Virus record (IMG/VR): IMGVR_UViG_3300050343_000186
Span: 1 to 56,212 of that record
Source: a virus
Direction: 5' to 3' (one strand)
Length of the DNA stretch: 56,212 nucleotides
Shown here one piece after another: positions 40,770-49,599 of this stretch. Every line of letters begins with the position of its first letter. Positions within the stretch are counted from its first letter, which is position 1. The position numbers and the translations under genes were made by a program. Under the pieces are notes generated by a model that was not told the DNA's origin, made no database searches, and was given only the letters and a program-made list of their open reading frames with translations.

Positions 40770-41172
40770 TTTTTAATTCTTTTTGTTTATCGTAATATAC
40801 CATTATTTCTTGGTCATTTGCTGCACCGGGTCTTGGAGTTCTTCCACCGTACCTTACAGCTCCTTTTAACTTAGAAGGCTGACCGTATATGATGCCATCA
40901 TTGCAAGCCCATATAATAACTCCTTCTAGTTCTTTGTCTGCTAGTTTAACTAACTTTCTAGCAGCTATCGGTAGTGGATATGCATCTTTCATATCTCGTA
41001 TCCTACCTTTCACCTCAGCATAGCATATAGCATTACCGTCATTGTCAAATATCTTGTAGTCTATATCGTGTGGTCCTAGCTTGATTGCCGAACCATTGAA
41101 TACACTTAAGAATTTTTTTATTGCTTTGGACTCTCTATCCAAATCTTTTTTTGATTCAAATCTTTTTGTCAT
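40753..41172 (-). CDS. PD-(D/E)XK nuclease-like protein, 139 aa
   Basis: LGPHDIDYKIFDNDGNAICY then AEVKGRIRDMKDAYPLPIAA: the spacing of D36/D38, E53 and K55 fits the D...E-x-K core of PD-(D/E)XK nucleases, with a C-terminal beta-rich part. Probably a small endonuclease or resolvase acting in phage DNA metabolism. Catalysis is inferred from motif spacing only. It overlaps the phosphoesterase gene by ATGA. Confidence 0.6.
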   Translation of the reverse strand: MTKRFESKKDLDRESKAIKKFLSVFNGSAIKLGPHDIDYKIFDNDGNAICYAEVKGRIRDMKDAYPLPIAARKLVKLADKELEGVIIWACNDGIIYGQPSKLKGAVRYGGRTPRPGAANDQEIMVYYDKQKELKNGNIR

Positions 41173-41885
41173 AGCTCCATCATACAGTTAATCGCTGTAT
41201 GTCCACCGAATACTACGCCACATCCAATAGCTTGCTTCTTGAAGTTCTTAGCATACGCTGCTGCATATGATTTACTATCAACTCCGCAACCTACCTGCAT
41301 CCCGAATATCTTGAAGTTTTTACCTACACTCCATTCAGTATATGCCTGTGTATGAATATGACCTTGTACGGTTGACATCATATCATTCTTAGATTTAGTC
41401 CGGGCTGTTCCTCCTTCACCGTGAACGTATTGTACACCATCGTAGACAACCTGCTCAACCCAATTCCAATTTGTTCCAAGAACATCGTTATAATCTTTTA
41501 TCCAACGTGAAGGAATTTGAGAGTCAAATGCCTTACGCATTATTATTCTATCGTGGTTTCCAATACATACATCTGCTTTTGTAAACTCATCACGCCACTT
41601 TGAAATCTCATAAATAGCATAGTCGAGCTCATCTCCCCCACCCATACCATCCGGGTCAGTTGCGTGGAATGAAGAATAGTGGTTGTCAATAATGTCTCCA
41701 ATAAATATTACTTGATTGCAGTTATACTTTGCATAAGTTTCCTTACAAAAATCAAAATAACCATCAATAGTAAATGGAGCGTGAAGGTCACCTATAATAA
41801 GTATACGTTTTTCATTTTTGGTTAAATTTAGATAGGCGTCTTTCTTGTTGCCTTTTAGCCTTGGTCTAAAATCCTTATAATTCAT
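41169..41885 (-). CDS. Calcineurin-like metallophosphoesterase, 238 aa
   Basis: The full motif set of the family: GDLHAP (32-37), GDIIDNH (63-69), GNHDR (109-113), VHGEGG (154-159) and GHIHT (175-179), which bind two metals. Closest in form to phage phosphoesterases in replication operons; the substrate may be DNA ends or nucleotides, not predictable from sequence. Intact. Confidence 0.88.
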   Translation of the reverse strand: MNYKDFRPRLKGNKKDAYLNLTKNEKRILIIGDLHAPFTIDGYFDFCKETYAKYNCNQVIFIGDIIDNHYSSFHATDPDGMGGGDELDYAIYEISKWRDEFTKADVCIGNHDRIIMRKAFDSQIPSRWIKDYNDVLGTNWNWVEQVVYDGVQYVHGEGGTARTKSKNDMMSTVQGHIHTQAYTEWSVGKNFKIFGMQVGCGVDSKSYAAAYAKNFKKQAIGCGVVFGGHTAINCMMEL

Positions 41886-42063
41886 CTGTAATCGATAATT
41901 GAATCTCTTTTAACTCCTCGATTAACTCTACAAGAACAACATTCAAATCATAAAAATCTCTATCAACTAGAAGTTCGTATATATCATCTACGTGTTCATT
42001 AATAACTCGCATCTTGTAATTAATGTGAGATAATCTTTCTCTCTCGTACGCAGATATTCTCAT
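41875..42063 (-). CDS. Small helical protein, 62 aa
   Basis: RISAYERERLSHINYKMRVI and NEHVDDIYELLVDRDFYDLN, ending EELKEIQLSITDEL. Two or three amphipathic acidic helices, perhaps a coiled-coil adaptor. It overlaps the phosphoesterase start by 11 bases. Upstream is an AT-rich stretch with a TATTTTTG box and an inverted repeat ACAAATAC/GTATTTGT (42067-42103), so it may have its own promoter. Confidence 0.5.
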   Translation of the reverse strand: MRISAYERERLSHINYKMRVINEHVDDIYELLVDRDFYDLNVVLVELIEELKEIQLSITDEL

Positions 42064-42113
42064 GTATACAAATACAAAAATATATTTTTTTTATGTATTT
42101 GTCAATTTTTTTA

Positions 42114-42281
42114 CTATATAGGTGAATCTTCTTCTTCATCATACCAAACAAAACTATTTGATTGCTGAATGCTCATTAGTAGATATCTGTTCTTGCCTCC
42201 TGATTTAATTCTACTGAATATTTTATGTGGTAGATTTCTGTATTGAATAGTCTCTCCTACTGAGTATTTATATTTTTTCAT
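42114..42281 (-). CDS. Small hypothetical protein, 55 aa
   Basis: KKYKYSVGETIQYRNLPHKI then FSRIKSGGKNRYLLMS, ending WYDEEEDSPI. A basic, beta-rich start and an acidic tail. An SH3-like small barrel is possible. Intact frame from 42281 to TAG 42114-42116. Confidence 0.45.
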   Translation of the reverse strand: MKKYKYSVGETIQYRNLPHKIFSRIKSGGKNRYLLMSIQQSNSFVWYDEEEDSPI

Positions 42282-42306
42282 CTTATAAATAAATTTTATT
42301 ATAGAA

Positions 42307-42561
42307 TTATTTTTCTACTTTTAATTCTCCAATCGGAAGCCCTAGGACTTCGTCATCTATTGAGTTTAATACTACGTTAAAGTTATGTACACTCCTCTGA
42401 TGTGCTTCGCTGCTCACATCTTCCATTTTCACCTGCACTTCCTCCGCAAATCTGTTAAGACCTCTCATAGACTTCTTGATTCCCTTCTCAGGGAGGTTAA
42501 TTTCATCCATAAGAGACAAGGCTCTGAGGGTTATTAAGTATAGTTCGTATTGTGGGCTCAT
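42307..42561 (-). CDS. Hypothetical helical protein, 84 aa
   Basis: YELYLITLRALSLMDEINLP and NRFAEEVQVKMEDVSSEAHQ. It overlaps the end of the DnaA-domain gene by four bases, so it is co-translated with it and may be a partner. No known domain. Confidence 0.5.
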   Translation of the reverse strand: MSPQYELYLITLRALSLMDEINLPEKGIKKSMRGLNRFAEEVQVKMEDVSSEAHQRSVHNFNVVLNSIDDEVLGLPIGELKVEK

Positions 42562-42968
42562 TGTCTAAGTTCCAAAATTTTACCTTCAATCTTTAATGCT
42601 AAGTCTGTATCCATAGGCAGCGTTTTACGAATAAATTCAAGTACTAATTCTATTGGGTCTCTCTCAGCAGTATCTAGTATTAAAGCTATATCTTTATAGT
42701 CTTGCTGCATTTTCTTTTCAATAGCCAAAAGGTCATTTATCTTTCTCACTGCGTGGATGACCGTAGAGTGGTCTTTATGACCTATGAACCTTCCAATAGA
42801 TTTGAGGCTAGCGTCCTTCACTCTTTTCCTCGATATGTAGCAGTACATCTGACGAGGCTCTGCCAAGTATCTATATCTTCTTTGACTTAAGAAGTCTTTT
42901 TTATCTAGTTTGTAATACCGACAAACTGTATCGGCAATCTCCTCTAATTTAATGTCTTGGTTGTTCAT
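42558..42968 (-). CDS. Stand-alone DnaA domain IV (DNA-binding) protein, 136 aa
   Basis: EEIADTVCRYYKLDKKDFLS, QRRYRYLAEPRQMYCYISRK, SLKSIGRFIGHKDHSTVIHA: an almost canonical C-terminal DnaA domain, with the signature GHKDHSTVIHA at residues 63-73 that contacts DnaA boxes. The AAA+ ATPase domain is absent, and a helical C-terminal tail follows. It could mark an origin, compete with host DnaA, or recruit it. It sits in the primase-helicase operon. Confidence 0.85.
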   Translation of the reverse strand: MNNQDIKLEEIADTVCRYYKLDKKDFLSQRRYRYLAEPRQMYCYISRKRVKDASLKSIGRFIGHKDHSTVIHAVRKINDLLAIEKKMQQDYKDIALILDTAERDPIELVLEFIRKTLPMDTDLALKIEGKILELRQ

Positions 42969-43003
42969 ATTGTTTGTTTTTTTAGTGTTTTTATTTATCT
43001 TAT

Positions 43004-43243
43004 TTATCCTCTGTAAACTTCAGTTTTAAACCCAAAGTTGTTTAGTTCTTTTAGTCTATACTCTTGTAGCTTTGATAGCTTTCCTGTCTTAGTTTTTATT
43101 TCGCTAAAAATAACAGCAGCATCCGGACGAATAGCTAAAACATCGGGGATTCCGTTTTTATTTGTCTTAACTAATTTTAGAACATAATATCCTTGCTCTT
43201 CTAGTTCTTTTATCCTTTTACTTTGTATCTGCTGTTCGGTCAT
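43004..43243 (-). CDS. VRR-NUC-type nuclease, 79 aa
   Basis: RIKELEEQGYYVLKLVKTNK, GIPDVLAIRPD, and IFSEIKTKTGKLSKLQEYRL: the PD...E-x-K core (D34, E48, K50) and the K-LS-LQ-x-x-x-x-L helix are typical of phage VRR-NUC proteins, proposed Holliday-junction or flap nucleases. Full length for this small family. Confidence 0.8.
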   Translation of the reverse strand: MTEQQIQSKRIKELEEQGYYVLKLVKTNKNGIPDVLAIRPDAAVIFSEIKTKTGKLSKLQEYRLKELNNFGFKTEVYRG

Positions 43244-43527
43244 TTCTTTGTCGATTTACCGTTCTGCCCGTTTCTAGCACGGTTACGACTTCGTTTTTCT
43301 TTAACTAATCGTCCACTCTTCGTATGACTCATATCCATACCATCTCCATTGCCATATGTACCTTCTTTCTTATTAGCAGCGTTTAGCCTAGAACGGTACT
43401 TCTTTCGTCTTTTGGTAGCATTGTATTTTTTATCGTATTCTCTTTTACGTTTGATTTGTTCATCAGACATACCCTTCTTATCATACGATGGGTGTTTCCC
43501 GGCACGAGAATTTCTTTTGCTTTTCAT
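43240..43527 (-). CDS. Basic conserved phage protein, 95 aa
   Basis: SRAGKHPSYDKKGMSDEQIK, RKREYDKKYNATKRRKKYRS, NKKEGTYGNGDGMDMSHTKS and GRLVKEKRSRNRARNGQNGK. Extremely basic. The GDGMDxSHTKxGRLV...SRNRARNG block recurs in phages near nucleases and is reminiscent of an HNH-like or DNA-binding fold, but I see no firm catalytic triad. It overlaps the VRR-NUC gene by ATGA. Confidence 0.6.
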   Translation of the reverse strand: MKSKRNSRAGKHPSYDKKGMSDEQIKRKREYDKKYNATKRRKKYRSRLNAANKKEGTYGNGDGMDMSHTKSGRLVKEKRSRNRARNGQNGKSTKK

Positions 43528-43529
43528 TT

Positions 43530-44963
43530 CTACAAATTTATCAAATCTTTCTTAAAGTGTTTTAATGTATAGTCCTTCTTATTAGATACAGCCTTATATA
43601 TCTTATCTTCAATACCACCTTTTGAAAATATCCAATACACGTCACTCTCTAATCTATCTTTAGTTGTCATTCTATCCCTGCTCTGCCAATAACTTGTAGC
43701 ACTAAAGTCTATATTGTAGTACACTAAAGCCTTGGCTTCTCTTAGACTTATACCTTCTCTACCTGACTGAATCTGTAGGGCTATGGTTTTATCTGTTGTA
43801 TTGAACTCATCTAACTCTGTGCATAGATTATCCCCGTAGACCTCTTTTAAAGCGTTGTACTCCTCTTTAAACTTGTAGAAGATACCAACCTTCACATCCC
43901 CAAAGTTATCGTGTATAAAGCCCGCTTTACTTAAGTCAAGTATTTTTGAGTTACCTGATTCAAACTTAACCGTTCCTGAGTATATCTGATGCAACTTAGT
44001 CATTAGCTTTACGCTAGTGTCTCCAAGTATTACTTCGTCCTTACCTTCAACTACCAAATCTTTTTTAAGTTTATTGGCTACTTTATATATAACATCATCC
44101 ATCTTCACATACAGCTTATGCTCACGGGTATTAACTTTGAAGCCCGCCTCTTTCTGTGAGTAGCTAATTGTATAGGGTTTCATTATATCAATGATACTCT
44201 GATTACCATTAGAATAATCTCTGATATTCAAACCATTTATCTTCTTCTCAATTACCCTAACATAATCATCACAAAACCTGTAAAAGTTTTTATATTTCTT
44301 AAATGGGTTGTTGGGTATACCATATACCTGATGATACATCTGACTGAATGATTCAGGAGTTGGTGTACCTGACATCAGTACCACATAAGGATTGTTTTTA
44401 GCTATCAGCTCACGCACCTGCTTAGAACGTTTACTTGGTTTAGGAAACGCACCCATACTATGTGACTCATCGCATATAATAAAGTCCCACATATCTTGTG
44501 GTAGCTTATGTATACTCTCGTAGTTCATAACCACTATTTTGTATTTAGGATTAAGCATTGCGTAGTCAGACTCGATTGTACTTATTGCCTTTTTTTTAGT
44601 CAAGAATAATACATTACCTACGCCCATCTGATTAGCTATGCCAAGACTTGTTAAAGTTTTTCCTGTACGGACTTCCATAGCTAAATATAAAAAACGTTTA
44701 TCTTTAAGAACACGTGCCCCCTTAGAGATGATAGTTCTTTGATAGTCTCTAAATTCAAACCCTCTATTTAAATGTCTATCCATACTCACTTCTTTTTTCA
44801 TTTTCACATTTAACAGCTTCCAATTAGTTCTATCCTTGTGAAGTATTTTTTTTCGGTTCATTAATCGAGAAAATAATACGTCCTTTTCATCCATATCCCC
44901 AAAAACAGTATCGCTTATTACTCTTCTGCCTTTTGATGCATATACCTCTATTAGTCCTTTCAT
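43530..44963 (-). CDS. SF2 (SNF2/DEAH-like) helicase, 477 aa
   Basis: FRDYQ (71-75) as Q-motif, VRTGKT (98-103) as Walker A, CDESHS (164-169) as Walker B / DEAH-like box and MSGTPTPE (197-204) as motif III. The second RecA domain shows ALQIQSGREGISLREAKALV and YYNIDFSATSYWQSRDRM (motifs V and VI). It probably remodels or unwinds phage DNA during replication. Overlaps the primase gene by four bases. Confidence 0.88.
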   Translation of the reverse strand: MKGLIEVYASKGRRVISDTVFGDMDEKDVLFSRLMNRKKILHKDRTNWKLLNVKMKKEVSMDRHLNRGFEFRDYQRTIISKGARVLKDKRFLYLAMEVRTGKTLTSLGIANQMGVGNVLFLTKKKAISTIESDYAMLNPKYKIVVMNYESIHKLPQDMWDFIICDESHSMGAFPKPSKRSKQVRELIAKNNPYVVLMSGTPTPESFSQMYHQVYGIPNNPFKKYKNFYRFCDDYVRVIEKKINGLNIRDYSNGNQSIIDIMKPYTISYSQKEAGFKVNTREHKLYVKMDDVIYKVANKLKKDLVVEGKDEVILGDTSVKLMTKLHQIYSGTVKFESGNSKILDLSKAGFIHDNFGDVKVGIFYKFKEEYNALKEVYGDNLCTELDEFNTTDKTIALQIQSGREGISLREAKALVYYNIDFSATSYWQSRDRMTTKDRLESDVYWIFSKGGIEDKIYKAVSNKKDYTLKHFKKDLINL

Positions 44964-47347
44964 CTGTTAATAATATACCATTTCCCAAGATTGTCTTTAC
45001 CTTGCTCTATATTGTCGTTACCCGTTGTGTATTTTGCATATGCTCTAATATAGCTATTAAACTTTGTTCGGCTTAATTTAATACTACCGGTCTTACCATA
45101 GTCAGGGTAATCATCGCAGAACTCAACATACAGCCTGTTAAGGTGTATTCTCTCTTCCGTAGGGAGCATATGGTGTCTCTCACCTGTCTTTACTCCACAC
45201 CACTCCGCAAAGTCTTCTGAAGTCTCTAATATGAATGCTTTGTATTTACCGTTTACAAGTTCACTCTCTATTAGACCTGTTCTCATATAGCTACTTAGGC
45301 AGTTTACCATATAGCTATCGAATAAGCACCATTCATCTGAATCCCAATCATTGAATAGATGTCTCTTGAACTCATCGAATGGAGTGTACTGCTTATTATA
45401 GTGTGGGTGTAATTCAATCTCAAACTTACGTCTCGCAAATGAATTACCCGTGCCTCGTATAGCATAGTTGGTTGTTATTGCAACCTTAGGTGAACGAGTG
45501 TATGGTATCTTGATTGCGTCCTTGTTTTTCTTCTCCAATGTAAGACCTTCAGTAATTACGCTGAACAATCTCTCGAAGTCAAAGTTGCGTTTTACATCAT
45601 CAAAGCATAGCAGTTGCGTATCTACAGATACGGTTTGATATGGGAATGACTTTTCAAAGTTGAATGATTTACCATCAATAACCACTAACTTTTTCATATG
45701 AGCCAATGCATTCATAAATATTCCTTTACCTGTGCCACCTTCAGGGTTCTCACTTGCTACCTCATCATTTAGTATTATTGCCGGACAAGATGAAAGGTTT
45801 TTATATCCGTGTAACATAAAACCAATTGTTGATTCTACGGTGTCTACTCTATCTTGACTACCACCACATATCCTTGATATGAATGTTCTGTAATCACAAT
45901 CGTAGTCTCGACACATCCTAAAGTTCCTATCTATAACGTGGTCTCTCCAAACATAACCATCCAAATCAAGATACTTGATTGTCTCAATATCATTTGTGGT
46001 TACCTTGACTGCACAATTTTCGTAATACAGGAATGACGTATCTTTTGTATCCATAATAAAGTGTATGTCAATAGTAGATAGCAATGTAAGGAAGTCTTCC
46101 TTGAATAAACTTGTTTTATTAGCATAGTGATTGTAAACCGAAAGGTCATCAATATCTAACAGATAGTTAAGAATGAAATCTTTTATCTCTTTGTCTGATG
46201 TATTGTCTACTAAATTCTCAATAACACGAACAAAAACAAAATTATTAGAACCTTCGGGTGAATACTTATAAAATCCATTTTCCTCTAGAAAATTCTTGAA
46301 TAGTATTGGTATATTTTTTATTATACCCTTATCGCTCTTAGACCAAAACTTTATATTAGTTCCCTCTTCCTCCACACGATTAATAACTAACTCAACATCA
46401 CATTCAGGATACGACTTATTGTTATTATCTAACTCCTCAATAATCTCTTTCTTAGATGCTCCATTCTTTAACTTTAGCCTGACTAAGTTGACAGCAGAAT
46501 CATCTTCATAGAACTTTGTCTTAAACTTATCTGTATTGTTGTAAGCACCATCTATAGTTGCTTGTATCTCTTTGATAGAAAAGTCTGTTTGTTCGTATTG
46601 GTTTAGTACATAAGATGCTAATGACTTATTAACACCGTACTCATTGAATGCCATCGCAAGTGTATATGCATTTTGGTTTCGAACACCCTCGTGCATTGGG
46701 AACTTTTTCTCCCACCACTTTACAAGTATCTCTACAATCTTATTCTCATCAGTGATTGGCAAGGTAGCTATCTTGGATGTTATATCAACCTCAGTATACT
46801 GCCTCTCCTTTATCTTATCGTACACCTCAGAATCTTCGTTGATGTGAATTAAGTTATCCCAAGACTCGTAGCACACCCGACTTACATTCTTTGATGTCTT
46901 ATCAAAGTATGGTGAGCCAAAATAATCCTCAAGTGAATTGAAATAATTTATGTGGTTATCTACATCATCAGGTATCTTAACCAATACCTTTAGACCATTA
47001 CCCGAAGGAGATACGAAAACAGAGTATACATACTTGTCTTTTGATATCTTATCCTTATGCTCCTTCATTATGGTTTTCTTCTCGTATGCATCGAAGTCCA
47101 AACAAATAAGACCACTATGCTTAACCAATGATTTGTCGTTTCTTTTATTAAATTTCCCACTAAAACATATAGCAGGTAGCTGCTGCTTTAGTTCTGCTTT
47201 TTTGTTTTTATCCTTCTCAGACCTTATTCTCTTTACTAGTTCTTTACTCTTACCGTCCTTGATTCTCTCAAGAACTACACCAACATTAACATTGAATGGT
47301 GTCTGTGTTTCTTTTATGTTTTTAAATATAGTGACGTTGTGTGACAT
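44960..47347 (-). CDS. Primase-helicase: BT4734-like N-domain plus D5/SF3-like ATPase, 795 aa
   Basis: The N-terminal domain (residues about 20-160: SGLICLDFD at 78-86, VSPSGNGLKVLVKIP at 112-126, SRVCYESWD) is the BT4734/VirE_N-like primase-associated domain typical of Bacteroidetes. A helical middle is followed by a D5/VapE-type ATPase: PEGGTGKGIFMNAL (Walker A near 536), LLCFDDVKR (Walker B), AITTNYAIRGTGNSFARRKF (sensor 1/Arg finger). Main initiator of phage replication. The start ATG (47347-47345) lies inside the second repeat of iteron element 2, so binding there could auto-regulate it. Confidence 0.9.
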   Translation of the reverse strand: MSHNVTIFKNIKETQTPFNVNVGVVLERIKDGKSKELVKRIRSEKDKNKKAELKQQLPAICFSGKFNKRNDKSLVKHSGLICLDFDAYEKKTIMKEHKDKISKDKYVYSVFVSPSGNGLKVLVKIPDDVDNHINYFNSLEDYFGSPYFDKTSKNVSRVCYESWDNLIHINEDSEVYDKIKERQYTEVDITSKIATLPITDENKIVEILVKWWEKKFPMHEGVRNQNAYTLAMAFNEYGVNKSLASYVLNQYEQTDFSIKEIQATIDGAYNNTDKFKTKFYEDDSAVNLVRLKLKNGASKKEIIEELDNNNKSYPECDVELVINRVEEEGTNIKFWSKSDKGIIKNIPILFKNFLEENGFYKYSPEGSNNFVFVRVIENLVDNTSDKEIKDFILNYLLDIDDLSVYNHYANKTSLFKEDFLTLLSTIDIHFIMDTKDTSFLYYENCAVKVTTNDIETIKYLDLDGYVWRDHVIDRNFRMCRDYDCDYRTFISRICGGSQDRVDTVESTIGFMLHGYKNLSSCPAIILNDEVASENPEGGTGKGIFMNALAHMKKLVVIDGKSFNFEKSFPYQTVSVDTQLLCFDDVKRNFDFERLFSVITEGLTLEKKNKDAIKIPYTRSPKVAITTNYAIRGTGNSFARRKFEIELHPHYNKQYTPFDEFKRHLFNDWDSDEWCLFDSYMVNCLSSYMRTGLIESELVNGKYKAFILETSEDFAEWCGVKTGERHHMLPTEERIHLNRLYVEFCDDYPDYGKTGSIKLSRTKFNSYIRAYAKYTTGNDNIEQGKDNLGKWYIINR

Positions 47348-47488
47348 ATTGGTGACCGTTTTGTGACGTTTAAAATGTTGATTTTCAAATAGTTTGACCG
47401 TTTGACCGTTTTTTCCCTATTATAAATAAAAAAAAATATAATATATATAGTAGTAGTAGTAGTAGTAGTATAGGAAAAAAAATGGTCA
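47332..47488 (+). repeat. Iteron-like element 2 (TGAC array overlapping primase start)
   Basis: TGAC-core repeats start at 47332 (TGACGT), 47342 (TGACAT), 47353 (TGACCG), 47364 (TGACGT), 47395 and 47403 (both TGACCG): spacings 10, 11, 11, 31, 8. Then come TTTTTTCCCTAT, an AT-rich tract with (AGT)7, the box TATAGGAAAA and an inverted copy TGGTCA at 47483. Same geometry and same + strand orientation as element 1 (691-857). It fills most of the 47348-47550 gap between two leftward operons. A likely replication origin and/or operator for the primase operon. Confidence 0.87.
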
Positions 47489-47501
47489 CTTTTATATTCA
47501 A

Positions 47502-47527
47502 ATAAAAGGGAGCTGAAACAACTCCCT
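47502..47527 (-). terminator. Intrinsic terminator of the early operon
   Basis: On the - strand GGGAGTT and AGCTCCC form a 7-bp stem with loop GTTTC, followed by TTTTATTT. It lies after the SSB-like gene and just before iteron element 2. Confidence 0.75.
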
Positions 47528-47550
47528 GATTATCTGATTTTTAGGTTTTG

Positions 47551-47823
47551 TTAAAATGGCAAATTTTCCTCAGTAGCAGTGACCGTTTCTATAACATCAC
47601 TTTTTTCCTTTGGTTTTGTTGGCTGCCAAGTGTCGAGTTGGCAATAATATTTACCACCTTTACTCTGTTTAATGTCTAGATTTACCCATCCATTCTTTTG
47701 ATTTGCTTGAAGAAATGCAATTGCTTCTTCTACTTTGATTGATTGTGACCCAACAACAAAGTCAGGTGCGTTTTCTTTTCTCTTGAAGATGAATCCATCT
47801 GCAAAAATTGTCTCGTTTGACAT
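47551..47823 (-). CDS. SSB-like protein with acidic C-terminal tip, 90 aa
   Basis: IFADGFIFKRKENAPDFVVG, SIKVEEAIAFLQANQKNGWV, and GGKYYCQLDTWQP with a tail ending EENLPF. The acidic-Pro-Phe tip is the interaction tail of single-stranded DNA-binding proteins, and the beta-rich body suits a small OB fold. It probably coats ssDNA and recruits recombination or replication partners. Last gene of the early operon, next to the exonuclease and annealing genes. Confidence 0.65.
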   Translation of the reverse strand: MSNETIFADGFIFKRKENAPDFVVGSQSIKVEEAIAFLQANQKNGWVNLDIKQSKGGKYYCQLDTWQPTKPKEKSDVIETVTATEENLPF

Positions 47824-47898
47824 AATAAATTATATAAATTTTATCCCAATTAATTTAGGTATGGCACGATTGGGAAGTACGAACCTACCTTATCATAA

Positions 47899-48630
47899 TT
47901 AAATTAACTCCTCCTCTATATAGTAGTCGTAAATGCTTTCCTTTGCGTTTTCTGCAAAATACTTTTTGTATACCTCTACTGCTCTCTCAACCTTTTCTTC
48001 CCCACGTTCAAGGAACTCTGTAGTTGGTCTATATATACCCATCCTACCTGTTAATTTCTCTATTGCGTAGAATACTAATGGCTTACCGAACAATGTTTGG
48101 TATATGTATGCTTGACTGTCGTAGTTGTATCTCCTTGCACTCCACTTGAAGTCATCTATGTTAGATGTGGTCTTCAAATCTATTATCATATCAGGGTGTA
48201 TAATGTCTGCTTTACCCTTCCACATATGACCGCATATCTTTCCAATAGCAGGTACTTCATACTCGTTACCCTCGTTTCTGATATCCTCAAAGAATGTGTA
48301 ATTGCTTAACATCCTTTTAACTAAGCCTTGGATATCTATAACCTCACTCTCAAGTAACACATAAGGTACGTTATTATCTTGGCAATACTGCTTGTATACT
48401 TTTGTAGTCCTCGTACTCGCCTGCACATACTTAACATCCTCTGCTTTACTTGGCTCAAGTATTAACTGATGGAAGTATCTACCCTTAGCAAAGTTTTGAT
48501 TGTCGGGTTGCGATACACCAAACTTACTCGGGTCTTTCAGTAGCGTACCTATATCTGAATTAGATAGGTACTGCTTACCGAAGTCACCATAGTAGTTGGC
48601 ATCATCTCTTAACATTTCAACTATATCCAT
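47899..48630 (-). CDS. PD-(D/E)XK exonuclease (RecE/RecB-like), 243 aa
   Basis: A motif series: AKGRYFHQLILEP (48-60), WKGKADIIHPDMIIDLKTTS (137-156, with Asp142, Asp151 and Lys153 as core) and DSQAYIYQTL (171-180). This is the PDDEXK_1-type phage exonuclease used with single-strand annealing proteins. It starts at the stop of the annealing gene (one-base overlap), supporting a functional pair for recombination and concatemer formation. Confidence 0.85.
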   Translation of the reverse strand: MDIVEMLRDDANYYGDFGKQYLSNSDIGTLLKDPSKFGVSQPDNQNFAKGRYFHQLILEPSKAEDVKYVQASTRTTKVYKQYCQDNNVPYVLLESEVIDIQGLVKRMLSNYTFFEDIRNEGNEYEVPAIGKICGHMWKGKADIIHPDMIIDLKTTSNIDDFKWSARRYNYDSQAYIYQTLFGKPLVFYAIEKLTGRMGIYRPTTEFLERGEEKVERAVEVYKKYFAENAKESIYDYYIEEELI

Positions 48631-49217
48631 TACTTAAGTAGCTTTTGAAGTTCTTTCTTGGTAGTTGCATTGATGGTATACTTCTTAGATAGATTGACAA
48701 CAATCTCATCTATATTTAAGCTACCCTTGTTCTGCAATACATAACGCTTTACTTTCTCCCAATTAGAATCACCAATCTTCAAGCCCATCTTCTTAACAGG
48801 CTCTGCTTTGGTTATCATCTCGGGAACATCCTCACCCTTCCATAGTGACAGACCCAATCCGTGCATTGCAATAGCCTTAGCAGTTGAACGCTGAATTGTT
48901 TTGTTTACATCCATAGATGTAATGTCATCTGCTGAAATAGCTTTGTTTCGAAAGTCCATAATGGGCAGGTAATCTATATGCTCTATATCTTCAATAGAGA
49001 TACCAACCTTCACCCAACAACTCTTACCATCAGAGAAGTAGTTCCACCCCGTTGCAGGGTCTTCGTATACAATACGTTGTGCTAATGGATATTGTTGTTT
49101 AAGCATATGCCACGCATTTGCCCACGATAAGTAATCCATTCTACCTTTTCTTTCTACCTTGTCCTTTACGCTTATAGCTGACAATACTTCATAACTTTTC
49201 TTACTTTGTTTGGTCAT
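48630..49217 (-). CDS. DUF1071/Sak-type single-strand annealing protein, 195 aa
   Basis: RKGRMDYLSWANAWHMLKQQ, SCWVKVGISIEDIEHIDYLP, and MDFRNKAISADDITSMDVNK with TIQRSTAKAIAMHGLGLSLW: the conserved core of DUF1071-type phage recombinases (YLSWANAW and AKAIAMHGLGL). With the exonuclease at 47899 it forms a Red/RecET-like pair. A C-terminal helical extension lies from residue 150. Intact. Confidence 0.82.
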   Translation of the reverse strand: MTKQSKKSYEVLSAISVKDKVERKGRMDYLSWANAWHMLKQQYPLAQRIVYEDPATGWNYFSDGKSCWVKVGISIEDIEHIDYLPIMDFRNKAISADDITSMDVNKTIQRSTAKAIAMHGLGLSLWKGEDVPEMITKAEPVKKMGLKIGDSNWEKVKRYVLQNKGSLNIDEIVVNLSKKYTINATTKKELQKLLK

Positions 49218-49599
49218 TTGTTTTTTTGTTTATTTTGTTGTATTGCGACATCAAAGATACCCTTGTTGCCTTTAGTTGATTGATTAACTTTTCGTTACGC
49301 TTACCATTAACTTCGTCTCGAATACTCTTCTCGACTTTGTCTAGTTTTGAACGATAGTTCGACAAAGTTACTGCATACACTCCATATCTCCAACCCTTTT
49401 CTTTAAATGTATTAAATAAGTTAGATGTTAGTTTTTGGTAATATCTCTTACTTGTGTTTAGTAAATCAACCTCGTGCGTGTAGTCATCTTTAATAATCTT
49501 AACATCTAATAGACTAACAGATTGGTATCCGTTCTGTATTATTTTAGCTGACTTCTTATCGTTAAACGCTTGGTTGAATATTTCGTCTAAACTGAACAT
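49201..49599 (-). CDS. Hypothetical protein upstream of annealing gene, 132 aa
   Basis: FSLDEIFNQAFNDKKSAKII, KGWRYGVYAVTLSNYRSKLD and a basic coiled-coil C-terminus (KLINQLKATRVSLMSQYNKI). It overlaps both neighbours (17 and 13 bases). No known domain; part of the recombination gene block. Confidence 0.5.
   Translation of the reverse strand: MFSLDEIFNQAFNDKKSAKIIQNGYQSVSLLDVKIIKDDYTHEVDLLNTSKRYYQKLTSNLFNTFKEKGWRYGVYAVTLSNYRSKLDKVEKSIRDEVNGKRNEKLINQLKATRVSLMSQYNKINKKTNDQTK

Noticed and set aside
47448-47472. (AGT)n tract as a simple microsatellite only
   Set aside because: It is part of the conserved element architecture, since a related TAGTAG/(TA)n tract occupies the same place in element 1.
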